64,000 nucleotides of DNA from Euglena gracilis (taxonomy: Eukaryota > Euglenida > Euglenophyceae > Euglenales), in NCBI GenBank assembly GCA_039621445.1, contig CP154954.1:27927735-27991734 (forward strand). Reading direction: 5' to 3'. A program made the translations under genes and the position numbers. Position 1 is the first letter of the stretch; the number at the start of each line of letters is the position of its first letter. Of the stretch, positions 45,515 through 57,500 are shown piece after piece. The notes under the pieces are model-generated. The model had not been told where the DNA came from and made no database searches. It was given only the letters and a program-made list of their open reading frames with translations.

Positions 45515-48500
45515 TACCGCCCAGAACCCCAGCCAGTTCGCTTGCCACTCAAGCCACTTCGGCTTGGCACTCGGAACCTCGATTCGCCGCCACCTGGCTC
45601 AGGCTGGGGTTCCCCTCCCTCTCCCCCGCCCTGGGAGGGGGGCCTGCGGTAGGCACTGCCCCCGGTCAACGAGGCGGTACTGCGGGCGGTGGACCCCGGC
45701 GACGACGTCCCCCGCTACACCGTCGGGCTGCGGGGGGCGTGGGGCGGCGCCGCGCGGGCGTCGAGCGCCGTGGACCAAAGCCACCTCTGCGCCGCGCCGA
45801 GTCGGAACAGCGCCAGCAAGCCCTCCGATTATTTCGTTATCATGTCCTCCGAGGCCCCTCCAGGCCGGGCCACGGGTGCCGTGTCATTTGCGTGTGTTTG
45901 ACACATTGCACACGATAATGTAGCATTGCCTCTGAGGCTGTACAAACTTTGTCGCCTGTCTCTCAACCTCCTTTCTTCTCCACGGATACGCACCTTCCCT
46001 CTTTTCTGGTGTCTACAGACAGAAGAATTCAAGCTCACAAGTGTGCTCGTTCGCTTCTCGTCCTGCCTGGCTGGCTTTCGCTTGGGCTTCGCATTACTCC
46101 TGTACCTGTGGGGGGTATTCTGTTCAACATGGAAGCGCCCCCTCTGCCTCCCCCCTCCCCGCCTCGCCTGCCCCCGAGCGGCACTCCAGCTGACGCTGTT
46201 CCCGGACGAGGCGCCGTACCTCCACCCGTTGGACTGCAGGCTGCCTGCTTTTTTTTGTCGGCCCCGATCCACCCCCAGTGAGTGTGCAAATTGATGTGCT
46301 TTTCAACGGGCAATCCCGCCTCTCCCACCCCACCCCCAGCCGGGGGGGGGGGCCGAAAGGCGGGCAGGTGGCGAGCTGGAGGTGTGCGGCGGGTGGCTGA
46401 CGTCGCTCACCCACCTCCTCGCCTACGAGGGCCGCATCGTTCCCCTGCGGCCCGCCGGCGTCCACCCTGGCCCTGCCTTGTTCTTGTCCATGGAGAAAGA
46501 TGTTGTCTTATGTGAAAAAAAACAGGCGTTATATGATGAATGTCGCGAAGAGGATTCTTGTTGAAAACCGCACAAAGAGATGTGCAGTACATACATGCAG
46601 AAAGATGTGTGGAACAAAAGAGGAGAGCGGGCAGCAGCAAGGCACAGCGTCGGACCAGGGGATTGAAAACCGCAATTTTCCCAGATTTTTCGCAATTTTT
46701 CTGGAATTTTTTCCCTTTTCTGTGATTTTTCCACAATTGTTCCGCAATTTCTGCAATTTCCGTAATTTTTTCCGCAATTTCTCCGCAATTTTCGAAATTT
46801 CCCTCAATTTCTCTGCAATTTCAGCAAATATCCTGCAATTTTTCTGCAATTTTCCTGATATCAATTTTTGTTTTGCTTTCTCGCATTATTTTAAGAAATG
46901 AGCAAAGGGCAAAGGCATCTCAAAACACTTTTCAGTCGTCCACAAACTTTCCTTGGGGCCCAGTGTGGCGGTTCCAGGCAGTGCCAGGAGCCACGTGCCC
47001 CTCGGGGCAATCATGCAGGCGATGCACCGCACCAGTTTTATTTATCGCGATTTCCAGAAGGAGTTTGTAGCGCCGGTGGTGACGGACGACCCTCACTTGT
47101 TGAGCAGCTTTCCCCTCCAGGCCCGGCTAGAACACTTCATCAATGGCCACAGCGATGTGCTCGTGCTGGTCTCCAAACCAGGTGTGCTTTGAATGTGTAT
47201 ATTGTGGTTGTGGATGGGTCGTTGCTTGGGTATGTGTACCTTATTTTGTGTTATTTCCCATGCAGCTGTGGGATGTTGGTTTGTACATCGTGCTACCCCG
47301 TCCGTCCACAGGGATGGGCAAGACCTGCAGCGCGCTGTGGATGAGCCGGCATGTTGGCTGGCTCGGCCGCCTGTGGCTGTTTGTCTCTCTGCCAACCGTC
47401 GACAAGCCCTTCACACGCCACAATTGGGGCATGGATTGCAGAGGGGCTCTATCATATATTACATATTTGCATGAATTGGCTGAACACAATTTGCTGCAGT
47501 GTGGCATGTTGCATCTGCATGTCGCATTGTGGCATGTAAATGCGTACATTGCACTGCACTGCATTGAATCACATTTGTTTGTTTCGTTTCATCTCGCCAC
47601 AAGTCGGCACAAACCATTGTGGTGTGTTTGACAAAACAATGTGGATTCTGGCACAAAATCATGCCATGCATTTGATGATTCTACACAACGATCCACAGCA
47701 AGTGTGGTGGTATTTTTTTCCCTTCTTTTCTCAATTTTTCTTTTCTTCTCAATCTTCTTTTCTCAATCAAAAAATTCCCAATCGCCTGCTTCGGAAGTGC
47801 AGGGCACGGCCTCCCCGCCATGCCCCACCCCCGCCCTGGCCAACCACGTGTACCAGCTGCTGGGGCTGCAGGCCGGGGAGCCGGCGTGCGGGCAGCTCCG
47901 GCGGCAGCCCCTCGTGCTGGTGCTGGACAGTGTGGATGAGCTGAAGCGCAGTGGCAACGACATGCTGGAGAGCTGGGGAGGTGGCTGCCCGCTCCCCAAT
48001 GCTCCCCAATTCATCCACAGACCGAGGCTCCTGGCATTGGTGGTTCAGCGCTGTGGAGACCACAGGAGTGGGGATGGAAAACACCGACACTCGAAACTCT
48101 CGCGGTCATCCTGACACCCAACGAAATGCTTGTAGTCATATACCCTGGACCGTTGCCCAAAGCCACAATCCTCGCGCAGGTGCGTCAGCCAGGGGTTTGC
48201 TTTGCCGGAGGGGACCCTACCCCCCCCCGGGGGGGTGTACAGCCAGCCAGCACCTCCCAGCCGGGCTGCGGACCCCCTCCCCCCGGGTGAAAATGTGATA
48301 TAAAGGTCCAGCCCGACAAAGCTGGGCTGGACCGGAAAATTTTTGGCACGAAGTGCCAAATGTTTTTGAAAGAAAAATGCCAAAGGTGGCCAAAATAGCA
48401 TTTTTGAGTGGTTTTTGAATTTCACCTCCAAATTTTGGCTGAAAAATGACAACCCAGCTGGATTTGGGCTTTTTGGGGCTTTTTTGGGTGCCCACCAGGT

Positions 48501-51500
48501 CCAGCTCCCAGCCGGCCAGGCTGCCCCCCCCCCCCGACCCCCCACCCTAGGGGGGGTCCAGCCAGCACCTGTTTCCAGCCGGCCCATGGGACCCCCCGGG
48601 GTCCTCAAGAAAACCCTTGGTGTCAACTCTTTCCCTTTCTCATGCTGAGTATCCCCCACGTATAACCTCCCAAGGGAGGTTATCTAGCTTGTTGCCTGGT
48701 CCTGAAGGTTGGAACGGGTTTCGGTTCCGGCGTCCATTCCTGACCTTTAAATCCCCCAACGTTGGAACCCGCTTCTTCAGAATTCCAACCTTCTGAACCC
48801 CACAACGCACTTCGGCCCCCGGCGCGGCGGCCACCTCCGGGCGGTGGGCGCTGAACGGCTTCTCGGCGTGGAACCTGAAGCTGGTGGTGACCTGCCGGCA
48901 GGAGGACCTCCCGCTGTACCGCCCCTGCTTCGGGCCTGCCCCGACCTGGCTGTTCCTGCAGGGCTTCTCCCCCTTCGAGGCGGAGGAGTTCGTCCTGAAG
49001 CAGCTGGAGCGCCAGAGCCCGGCCGGGGGGTCAGCCCTTTTCCCAGACCCACGTTCTGCAGAGCCCCCCCCCCCCCCCCCGAGGAACCCCACGTGAATTG
49101 TTGGTTTACCAGTCTGCCCCTGTGGCTTTTCATTGTGCTTGATTTCGTCTAAACCGTTCGGACGAAGTTTCCTGTCATGCCTGCTGCCGTCTGTGGTCTG
49201 TTGTGACCCTTCACCTGCTGGCTGTGCCTGTTTGTCAGCCTGGGGCAGAGGGCTGTCAGGGAAGCCACAGGTCCTCGGAGGAGGTCAGAAGCCTAACTCG
49301 GGCGAGCGACCTTTGGCCACCAGCCAGCATTCCCCCTCCCTGCCATATGTATTCTATTCCTGGACCCGCCCAACCTGTTGGTATCTGACGCCACCTATGG
49401 GTTGGATCACCCCTGGTGGAAAAAGGTGCATAGGATGTTTTTGAGACCAACCGTCATGAAATTGTCATTTTTAATACAGTCCTTCGAGAATGGGGATGGG
49501 GGTGTTTCAGTCATTTTCAGGCATTCATTTAATCCCCCCCCCTTCACGATCTCGGATGATCTACACATCATCGCACAGGCCGGTCGGCGGCAGCGCATCG
49601 TGGGGGCCATCCCCATCGAGCCCGGGCCGGCGCTGTACACGTCCCCCTGGAAGCTGACGATGGCGGCGGCGGTGCTGCTGGCGGAGCCCCGGCGCCAGTT
49701 CAAGGGCCGCACCGCCAGGCGCTGCCCCCCCCCCAGGTCCTGGACACACCACCAAAATGCAGCGATGCACTGTGGGTGGCTTCCAAGACGTTTTCCGCTG
49801 TGCTTTTGGTTTTGGTTTTTTGATTAATGGTCAGGGACTGCACCATCTTTGTTTTTAATTCATCCCCCTCCTATCTCCTACCACCTTGGGAATGGACATT
49901 GGAGTTGTACACACAGGAAGTTAGTAGAAATGTTTTTGATATATTGATATTGTAGTTCTTTGCCATGGTCGCATATATGCTCGAGGGTGGTTCAAGGAGG
50001 CTCTTGAGCCTCCTCGAACGTGTCTCGAACGCGCTCAAGGAGCTTTCGAGCATCCTCGAACGTTCCTCGAACACGTTCAAGGCCGCTCGAGAGCATCCTC
50101 CTACGGAGCATCCTCGTAACGGAACTCTGCCCCACCTGAAGGTCAATGTGTGACCCAACGCACGGCTCTGAAGCACCGCAAGAGGCTGCGACGCCTCTCG
50201 GGACCTGTATGAGGCGTGGCTCACGCGGCACTTCCAGCAGCAGGTGGCCAGCCAGCCGGCGCTCAAGCTGGACCAGCTGTGGAGCCAGGCCCAGCGCCAG
50301 GCCTGGGAGCTGTACGCCAGCGGCGTCAGCTTCCGGCGCGGGGCCCCGGCGATGATCCCCGGTTTCCGGCACAAGTCCCTCCAGGAGTACCTCGTCGGTG
50401 TGTGTTTGCTGCCGGCCCGCAGTTCGGGGATGGTTGGGTTCTTTTTTTGCCTGTGGTTTGGGCAAAGGCATCCCAATTCGTCCAATGGATGAAAGTTGTG
50501 GAACATTTCTGGGGGGCTGGAGCGTATCCGAAGAGCTAGCAATTTATGGTGGATGCTCTGGATGCGAACAATAAATGAGCCAGAAATTGGAAGAGAAACT
50601 GCATCAGTTTAAAAGAAAACGGGTGGGCTAGCTTTGGCCTGAAAACTTTTTTCCCACATGCCAGGCAGGCTGTGCCATCCCTCACCTGCCCCCCCCCCCC
50701 GCAGCACGGCACGTGTACCAGGACCTGGAGCTCCTCAGCGGGGCGGACCTCGCCCAGCTCATCCCGGCCCGGGACGTCCCCGTGCTGCGCTTCTTCGGCG
50801 ACATCCTGGCAGGTCCCCCCTCCGGCCCGGCGTTTGCGGGGAGCACAACGACTGGAGCGGCGTCTCGGGGACACTATTCTGCAGATGGAGGCCGATGCGA
50901 CGCCCGCTGCATTGCGATCCCCACCACTTCTGGCCAGCTTCCCATGGAGGGGGTTGGCGGTTCCTTGGGGGGGGGTTGGGGAGGAGGGGTCCTTGGGGGG
51001 TCCTTGGGGGGACCCAAGCTTTGCCCTGCCGGGTCCGCCGCAGACCGGCAGGCGCAGGGCCACCCCGGCACGGAGGCCGTGAAGCGGAAGCTGATGGACT
51101 TCCTGCTGGCGTCCCGCGGCCAGGCGGCCCACAGCGGCCTCATGCAGCGCGCCGCCATCAGCATGACGCTTCTCTCCGCCGCCGGCGTCCTCTTCCAAGG
51201 TCCAGCCCAGCTCCCGCCCGTAGTGCCGCACAAGGGAGGGAGGGACGAGAGCAGTTCAAACCAATCACATTGTGTCTGAGGAGCTGATTGGAATTCAGCG
51301 AAAGTTCGCTGATTTCCAATGAGAAGCTGGTTCTGAAAATCACGGTGGAATGTGGTCAAATGCGTTTGCAGAACTTTGGAGAACATTGTGGATGACAATT
51401 GGGAACGGTTTTGGAACATTGTGGGAAATTGCGAAAATTATTGTAGGAAGGGTGTGAAATTGTTATGGAACGTTGTGAGTAAGCCACGGAATCGTTGTGG

Positions 51501-54500
51501 AATGTTGTGAGAACATCGTGTAGCGTTGTTAAATGTTGTGAAACGATTGTGTAAGGTTTTGAAAACATTGTGGAACCATGTGCACCATTGTGGAATTTGT
51601 GGAACGCTGTGGGAGAATTGTGGAACGTTGTGAATCATTATGGGTAATTGTGAAAAGTTTTGGAACCTTATGGAACGCTGTGAAAGTAATTTGAGGAGCA
51701 TTGAAAACGTTGAGAACCTCACAGCAACGTTGTCAGAAAACAATTTAATGTTGAAATCATTGTATGTTGTGAAAGCAGTTGTGCAACATTGGGAATGCAA
51801 TTGTCGAATATTGTGAAGACATTGAGGAACGTGTGATAATATTGTGGAACCATGTGCAACATTGTGGAAGTGGAACTTGTGGGAGTTGTGACAGAATTGT
51901 GTGACGGTGTGAAAATATTGTGGAGCCATGGGTAAACATTGTGGAACGTGGAACGTTGTGATTGCCCATTGCCAGTGAACCCGCCTCCCGGAAAGGAATC
52001 CCCATTTCCTCAGGCAAGGACCTGTCCAAAATCAACGTGCCCGGCGCAGTCCTCCACTATGCGGACCTCCAGGGCTGCAACCTCTCTGGGGCCAACCTTC
52101 GCGGAGTGGACCTGAAGGTGTGCCGGCCGGAGTCTGGTCTGCGTGGATTTGGCTTTTACCAGTGATGTGGGATGAAGTCTGATGGTCGGCATGGTGGGGG
52201 TATGATGGCGTTTACCTGTGATGAAGTATGGAGGTCGGAACATTGTTTTAAAACATTTATGAGAGTTCTTGATTAAATGAAGTGAAACTGATCAGTGATT
52301 ATGTGTTTCCACAGGCATCTTCTCAGATACCTGACCCCTTCCTCCCCTGTTCTTGCCAGCCTGTTGTCTTGGAACCTATATCTCACCCTTGTACCCACTG
52401 ATCTGCCTCCCAGTTTTTCCTTGGGAGGAATTTTCACAGTTTTTTGTTCAAGGGGGTATTTTATATTATATTTGTTCAAGGGGGTGTTAACATGCTTGCT
52501 AACATGTACAGCTTACATTGTTTTCAAGCTTCTTGTCACAAATATGTTTTGAAGAATCGCCTTTTGCCTTCTTTGTGTTAACCTGGGGTTTAAAAAGTCA
52601 TTTCTCCCCCACCCTAAATTCCTCTTGATCTTTTGATTCCCCTCTAGAAGTTTGTGGTCCACCTCCATACTCGTTGACCTGTCCTCCTGCACACCTGTCT
52701 TTATGGACCTTCTTGCGACTTGTCTGGAGCCACTTCATTGGGGGGTTGCAGTCCCCAGCAAAACTTAAATGAAAGTGGTGACAAAATCTGCTGCAAAAAC
52801 CCTTCAAAAGTCAACACCCAAAGCACCCCCCCCCCATCGCCACGCCCCCCCCCCAAATAAAAACCACCCTGGGGGCTTTGATTTGGGAACCAAATATGAC
52901 CAGGTTTGTGTAGTGCTGAGCTCTTACCTGCTCGATGGTGCCAGGCAACCCAGCCTGGCCCCGCCTGGACGGCGGCCCAGTCAGGCTGGCAGCCCCACCC
53001 AGCCCGGTCTGGCAGCCAGGCGGCTGGCCCTGGACGTCTATACAGGGTGAAAGAGGGCCCCCAGCTTCATTTTAGGTCCCCCGGTTTTTTCTTTTCATTC
53101 CCCACAATTTTTCGACCATATAATGGCCTAAAAATGGTTCAAACGGGCTGAAGCATACTTGCAGTTAGTGCGACCGGAAAAATTGTTTCTGTGCGCTGCG
53201 ACCACCGCGGAAAATTTTTTTTGTAACCGGCAGCGCCGCGGCAAAACTTTTTCTGTGCGCCGCGAATGCCGCGGCACTGGTTTATGTGTGTGCCGCGACC
53301 GCCGCGGAAACTTTTGAAGTTTGTGCCGCGACCACCGCGGCAATTGTCTTTTTAAATTGTGTCCCACATATACTTCCTTTGGCCCCTTCCCCTGCCTGGC
53401 CTCTTTGATACTTTCTCGACCATGGCCGAGAGGGGTATTTGGCGGCAGGGAGTGAACTTTTGTGCAAGCGTTCTTGTTTATTTTCACAGATCAACTTTCA
53501 CCATCTATCAATCCAGTTGTTTCCACCAAAAAAATGTTGGGTGTTGTGTTGCTGCCAATACGTTCTTGAGCTCCGGGCAGAAAATTTTTTGTGCCGCAAC
53601 CACCGCGGAAAAATTTTCCCCTTGCGTCGCGACCACCGCGGCAATAAATTTTGCTTGTGCCGCGACAGCCGCGGCGAAAATCTTTCTGTGCGCCGCGACC
53701 ACCGCGGAATTTTTTTTTTTGCGCCGCGGCATGAGCGCCGCGGCGCACTAACTACAAGTGTGGGCTGAAGTTGGGGCAGGCATAAAAGTGGCCCTAGGGG
53801 CCTTTTCAGGGAATAGAGGTCCCTAGGCTTCATTTCAGTTCCCCCAGTGATTTCCTTTGATTGGCCACCATTTTGGAGAAGTTTTCAAATTTTCGATTTT
53901 TGACCCCAAATGGCCCAAAAAATGACCAATTCGAAACAGGCCAAAACGTACAGTATTAAGGGCAAGGCGCCTTTAAAGTGCCATAACTCGGGCTAGCCGT
54001 GGAGTCATTTCCGAGATATTTTGGAAACGTCAATTTTTTAACCCCGAAAACAGTCCAAAATGGCCCCAAAAATGCGTCAAAATCGGCCGAAATAATGGCC
54101 GTAACTTGGGCTACACAAAGGGTTGGGAAAACGTAAAGCATGGTTGGATAAGGCATTTCAAGGGCTTCATTTTTGGTCGCTGGACGTTTCTTTTGATCTT
54201 GCTTCATTGTCGAGATATTTTGAAAACAACTATTTTTCGACCAAAAAAAGAACGGCCCCAAAAGCACCCTAAAAATGGCTGTTTTGAGCCTCAAAAACCA
54301 AGCCAGAACATGGCCCAGGCTTGTCGGCAACCAAGACGGCGAATGGGGGGCGACAGAGGATCTCCAGGGGCATATTTGGTCTGGCAGACATTTTCGGAAA
54401 TAATGTTCGTTTTCTCGATTTTTTTGAAAATCGATTTTTTGGCCAAAAATCTCACCCCAGCCAAATGGCAGAGTGAAACTGGAGTGAAATGGTAGAATTT

Positions 54501-57500
54501 TGGGCGGAATGGCTTCAAAATTGTGCTATGAAACATACTTTGGGGGGATTTTTTTTAAAAAAACACGCTGGCCATTTTTATTGGCTCTGGCGCCTTCGGC
54601 GACCCCCCCCCCTCCCTGAGGGGGATCGAAAATGCCCTAAACCCCCCCAAATACAAACCCCCCCGGTTTTATATTTGGGCGGGAATTTCACGACCCCCGC
54701 GGGGGTTTTATATTTGGGGGGGTTATATTCGGTCGGAAAAATCAACTTTTTGGAGGGACCCAGCAGTCATTTTTTCGGTCCAAATCACAAATATGTCCAC
54801 CCCTGAGGGTCCAAAAATTTCACTTTTTGGGTGGAGGAGCAATTTTCACATTTTTGGGTAAAAATTGAAATCACGCCCGAATATGAGGCCAGGGGAGTTT
54901 GCTCCTTGGGGTGTATTTCTGGCATCTGCACGCAGGGTGCTATTCTGGAGCGTGCCGATTTGCGCGGAGCAGATTTGACTGGGGCCATGGTTGGTGTGCA
55001 TCCCTGCATGCTGATGTGCCACTGCCGTGTAAATGGTGAACCTCAGAGGCTATTATTTATCAAACAGAAAAAAGGAACAGCATTCCAGTGTCTGAGCATA
55101 TGTAGCAAGCCTAAGATGCCAAGGCACCTTTGATGTGTCTTTCCCGCACAACAGTCAGCCCGCGGCTCACTGTGGAGCACCTCTTTTGATTTCTTGCCCC
55201 TGCCCCCGGCCCGTGTGGTTGGCGAGCAGGAGGGTTGCCTCAGGATTTTGGTCCCCAACTGACACACCTACCTGGCGTATCCGCCGAAAGGGAGAGGGGC
55301 CCGAGTTGCCGAGCCCCATTTTTGGACACCCTGACGTCCGGGGGTGGATCTCGAGACCCGGGCTCGTCCTGCCCCCCCCCCCCCGCAGATGGGCTGGTCA
55401 AGGCGTTCGACGGGGCCCCGGACTGCGGCGCCGGCACGCTGGTCGCCCTGTCCAGCGACGGCCGGCTGGTGGCGTCGTGCGCCGACGAGCGCCACGTGCG
55501 CCTCTCCCTCGCCGCCACCGGTGTGGGGAGGCGGGGCAGGCGGGGATGGGCGAGAGGGCAGGCCAAGGAGCAAACAAAGAATTTCCGGAAGCCAACGGAG
55601 GTCCTTTCCCATCAGGTCCTCCCCAGTGGTCAGTGGTCAGAAAGAACATAACAATTCTGTCTGGGGAGTGTCATGCCTGTAGCACATCGCTGCTTCGCTC
55701 CACACTTGTCGCTGCATTCCCTGGCAGGGGAGACGCTGCGCACCATCGCCACGGACTCTGTGAAGTGCCTCGCCCTGTCCCCGGACGGCTTCACCCTGGT
55801 CGCCATCTCCAAGGAGCGCGTGGTGCGGCTGTGGAAGACGTCCTCCGGTACCCGCCCCACCCCTTTCCATTCCACCGTCACTGATATCTCTGCCAATGTC
55901 GGCCATGGCAGTAAGAAAGCAAGTGGCGCTCACCGTGTCCGGCGCTGTCCTCGGCGCAGGCGAGCTCATCAAGCGGTTGACGGTCGCCCCGAAAGGCGTC
56001 ACCAGCATCGCTGTTTCCGGCGGCCAGCGCTGTCCCCCGCCTGCTCTCCTGACCGAACACACACCCTTTGGTGGTTTCGAGAGGGTGCGTTTGGGCCATT
56101 GGATCCCCTCAGGGGGATTCAGTTCAACCCAAACAAAGCAAGGCAATCAGAGCGTTGGAATGAATCACCTCTCTCCGGGGCAAACAGCTGGGCTTTAGCA
56201 GCTTGCCTTCTCCCTGTGGGCCGTGGAGACCTTCCATCCAGCTTGTGCCCAGACACACTCTGGTGGGTGGTTAGTTTGAGGTTTGGGGTCTTGGTTTGTT
56301 GGTTGGTTTTGGGGTGTAAGGGGGGACGGCCCTGCCAGGCGACGCCTCCACCATTGTGTTCGGGTGCAACTACGACCTGGCGCTGGTGTGGAACGCCACT
56401 GCAGGTGCTGCCCGCCCCACCCAAACCCCACTCCCGTGATGTTGATATTGGCTCAATCTTGGTGTCTGGTTTTTTTCTTCAGGTTGGCAGAATGAAGAAC
56501 GGATTGGCGGACCTCCCCTCGCTTTCGCCTGGTCTGTTGCTGAGTCACCATGCGGTCTATCCCCCTCCCCGCAGACCAGCAGGTGTGCTCACTGACCGGC
56601 CACGCGGGCTGCGTGGTCGCCGTCGCCATCTCCCCGGACGCCAGCAGCTGCGCCACGGGCTCCACCGACCGCGGCCTCCGCGTCTTCAACGCCCACGACG
56701 GTCTGCCCCCGTCCCCCAGGGGCCACCGTTTTGCAACGGCTCTACCCACGGGAGGGGGGGTTGCTTGAGGGACCTTCCCCCCCCCCCAACGTCCCTCCAT
56801 CCGCCTCACTCCGCAGGGCGGCTGATCTGTACGATGAAGACCCACTCCGAGACGTTGACCAGCATCGCCATGTCCACCAGCGGCACCTTCGTGGTGTCCG
56901 GGGCGGAGGATGCCGCCATCTGCCTGTGGAGCATGCCAAAGGGTGCGGCCGTTGGCTGCCCCCCCCCTTCCAAGTGTTCAACAGGACTGCGTCCAACAGC
57001 CTGCAAATCTGGACGACGCACTCTGCCAAACTGCACCGTCTGTTGTTTGTTTGATTCTGAAATTGAAACGCACGGCTCGCATTATAAGCCCCCACCCCTA
57101 AACAACCAGCGGGCCTCTGTGCCCACCCACCATCAGGCCCCCCAACACCCCAAATGGTTGGAAAAAAACACTCAAGTTGCATATTTTGTATTTTTTGCAT
57201 AATGAAAATTTTGGGAAACTGGCATTTTTTAGCATTTTTTGCATTTGCATTTTTTTCAGGTGCCCAGCCCCTGGATGGATGGCTGGGCAACCCATCCCCT
57301 CCAACCTGTAGACCTGTCTCCCAACCATATTTTTGAGAATGTTTGCATCTTGCAGGGTGTTTCTTGTGTTTGAAGTTTTTCAGGCTTCTGATCAAAACAT
57401 GTGTCAGCTGGGGTCGAAAACGCCAGTTTTCCCCTGACCCAACCCACCCAGGAAATTATCCTCGGGTCCCGTGCTCGCTAACCCGTCCCTTTGGGGACGT

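Noticed and set aside
53185-53745. Bacterial-type terminators
   Set aside because: Hairpin plus A/T-run units are arrayed in tandem inside a eukaryotic intron and bounded by inverted ends, so a fold-back repeat is the better explanation.
55673-57202. A continuous 509-codon frame through the WD40 region
   Set aside because: It runs through introns and several WD40 exons in the wrong frame. The WD40 motifs require splicing with phase 1 at each border.
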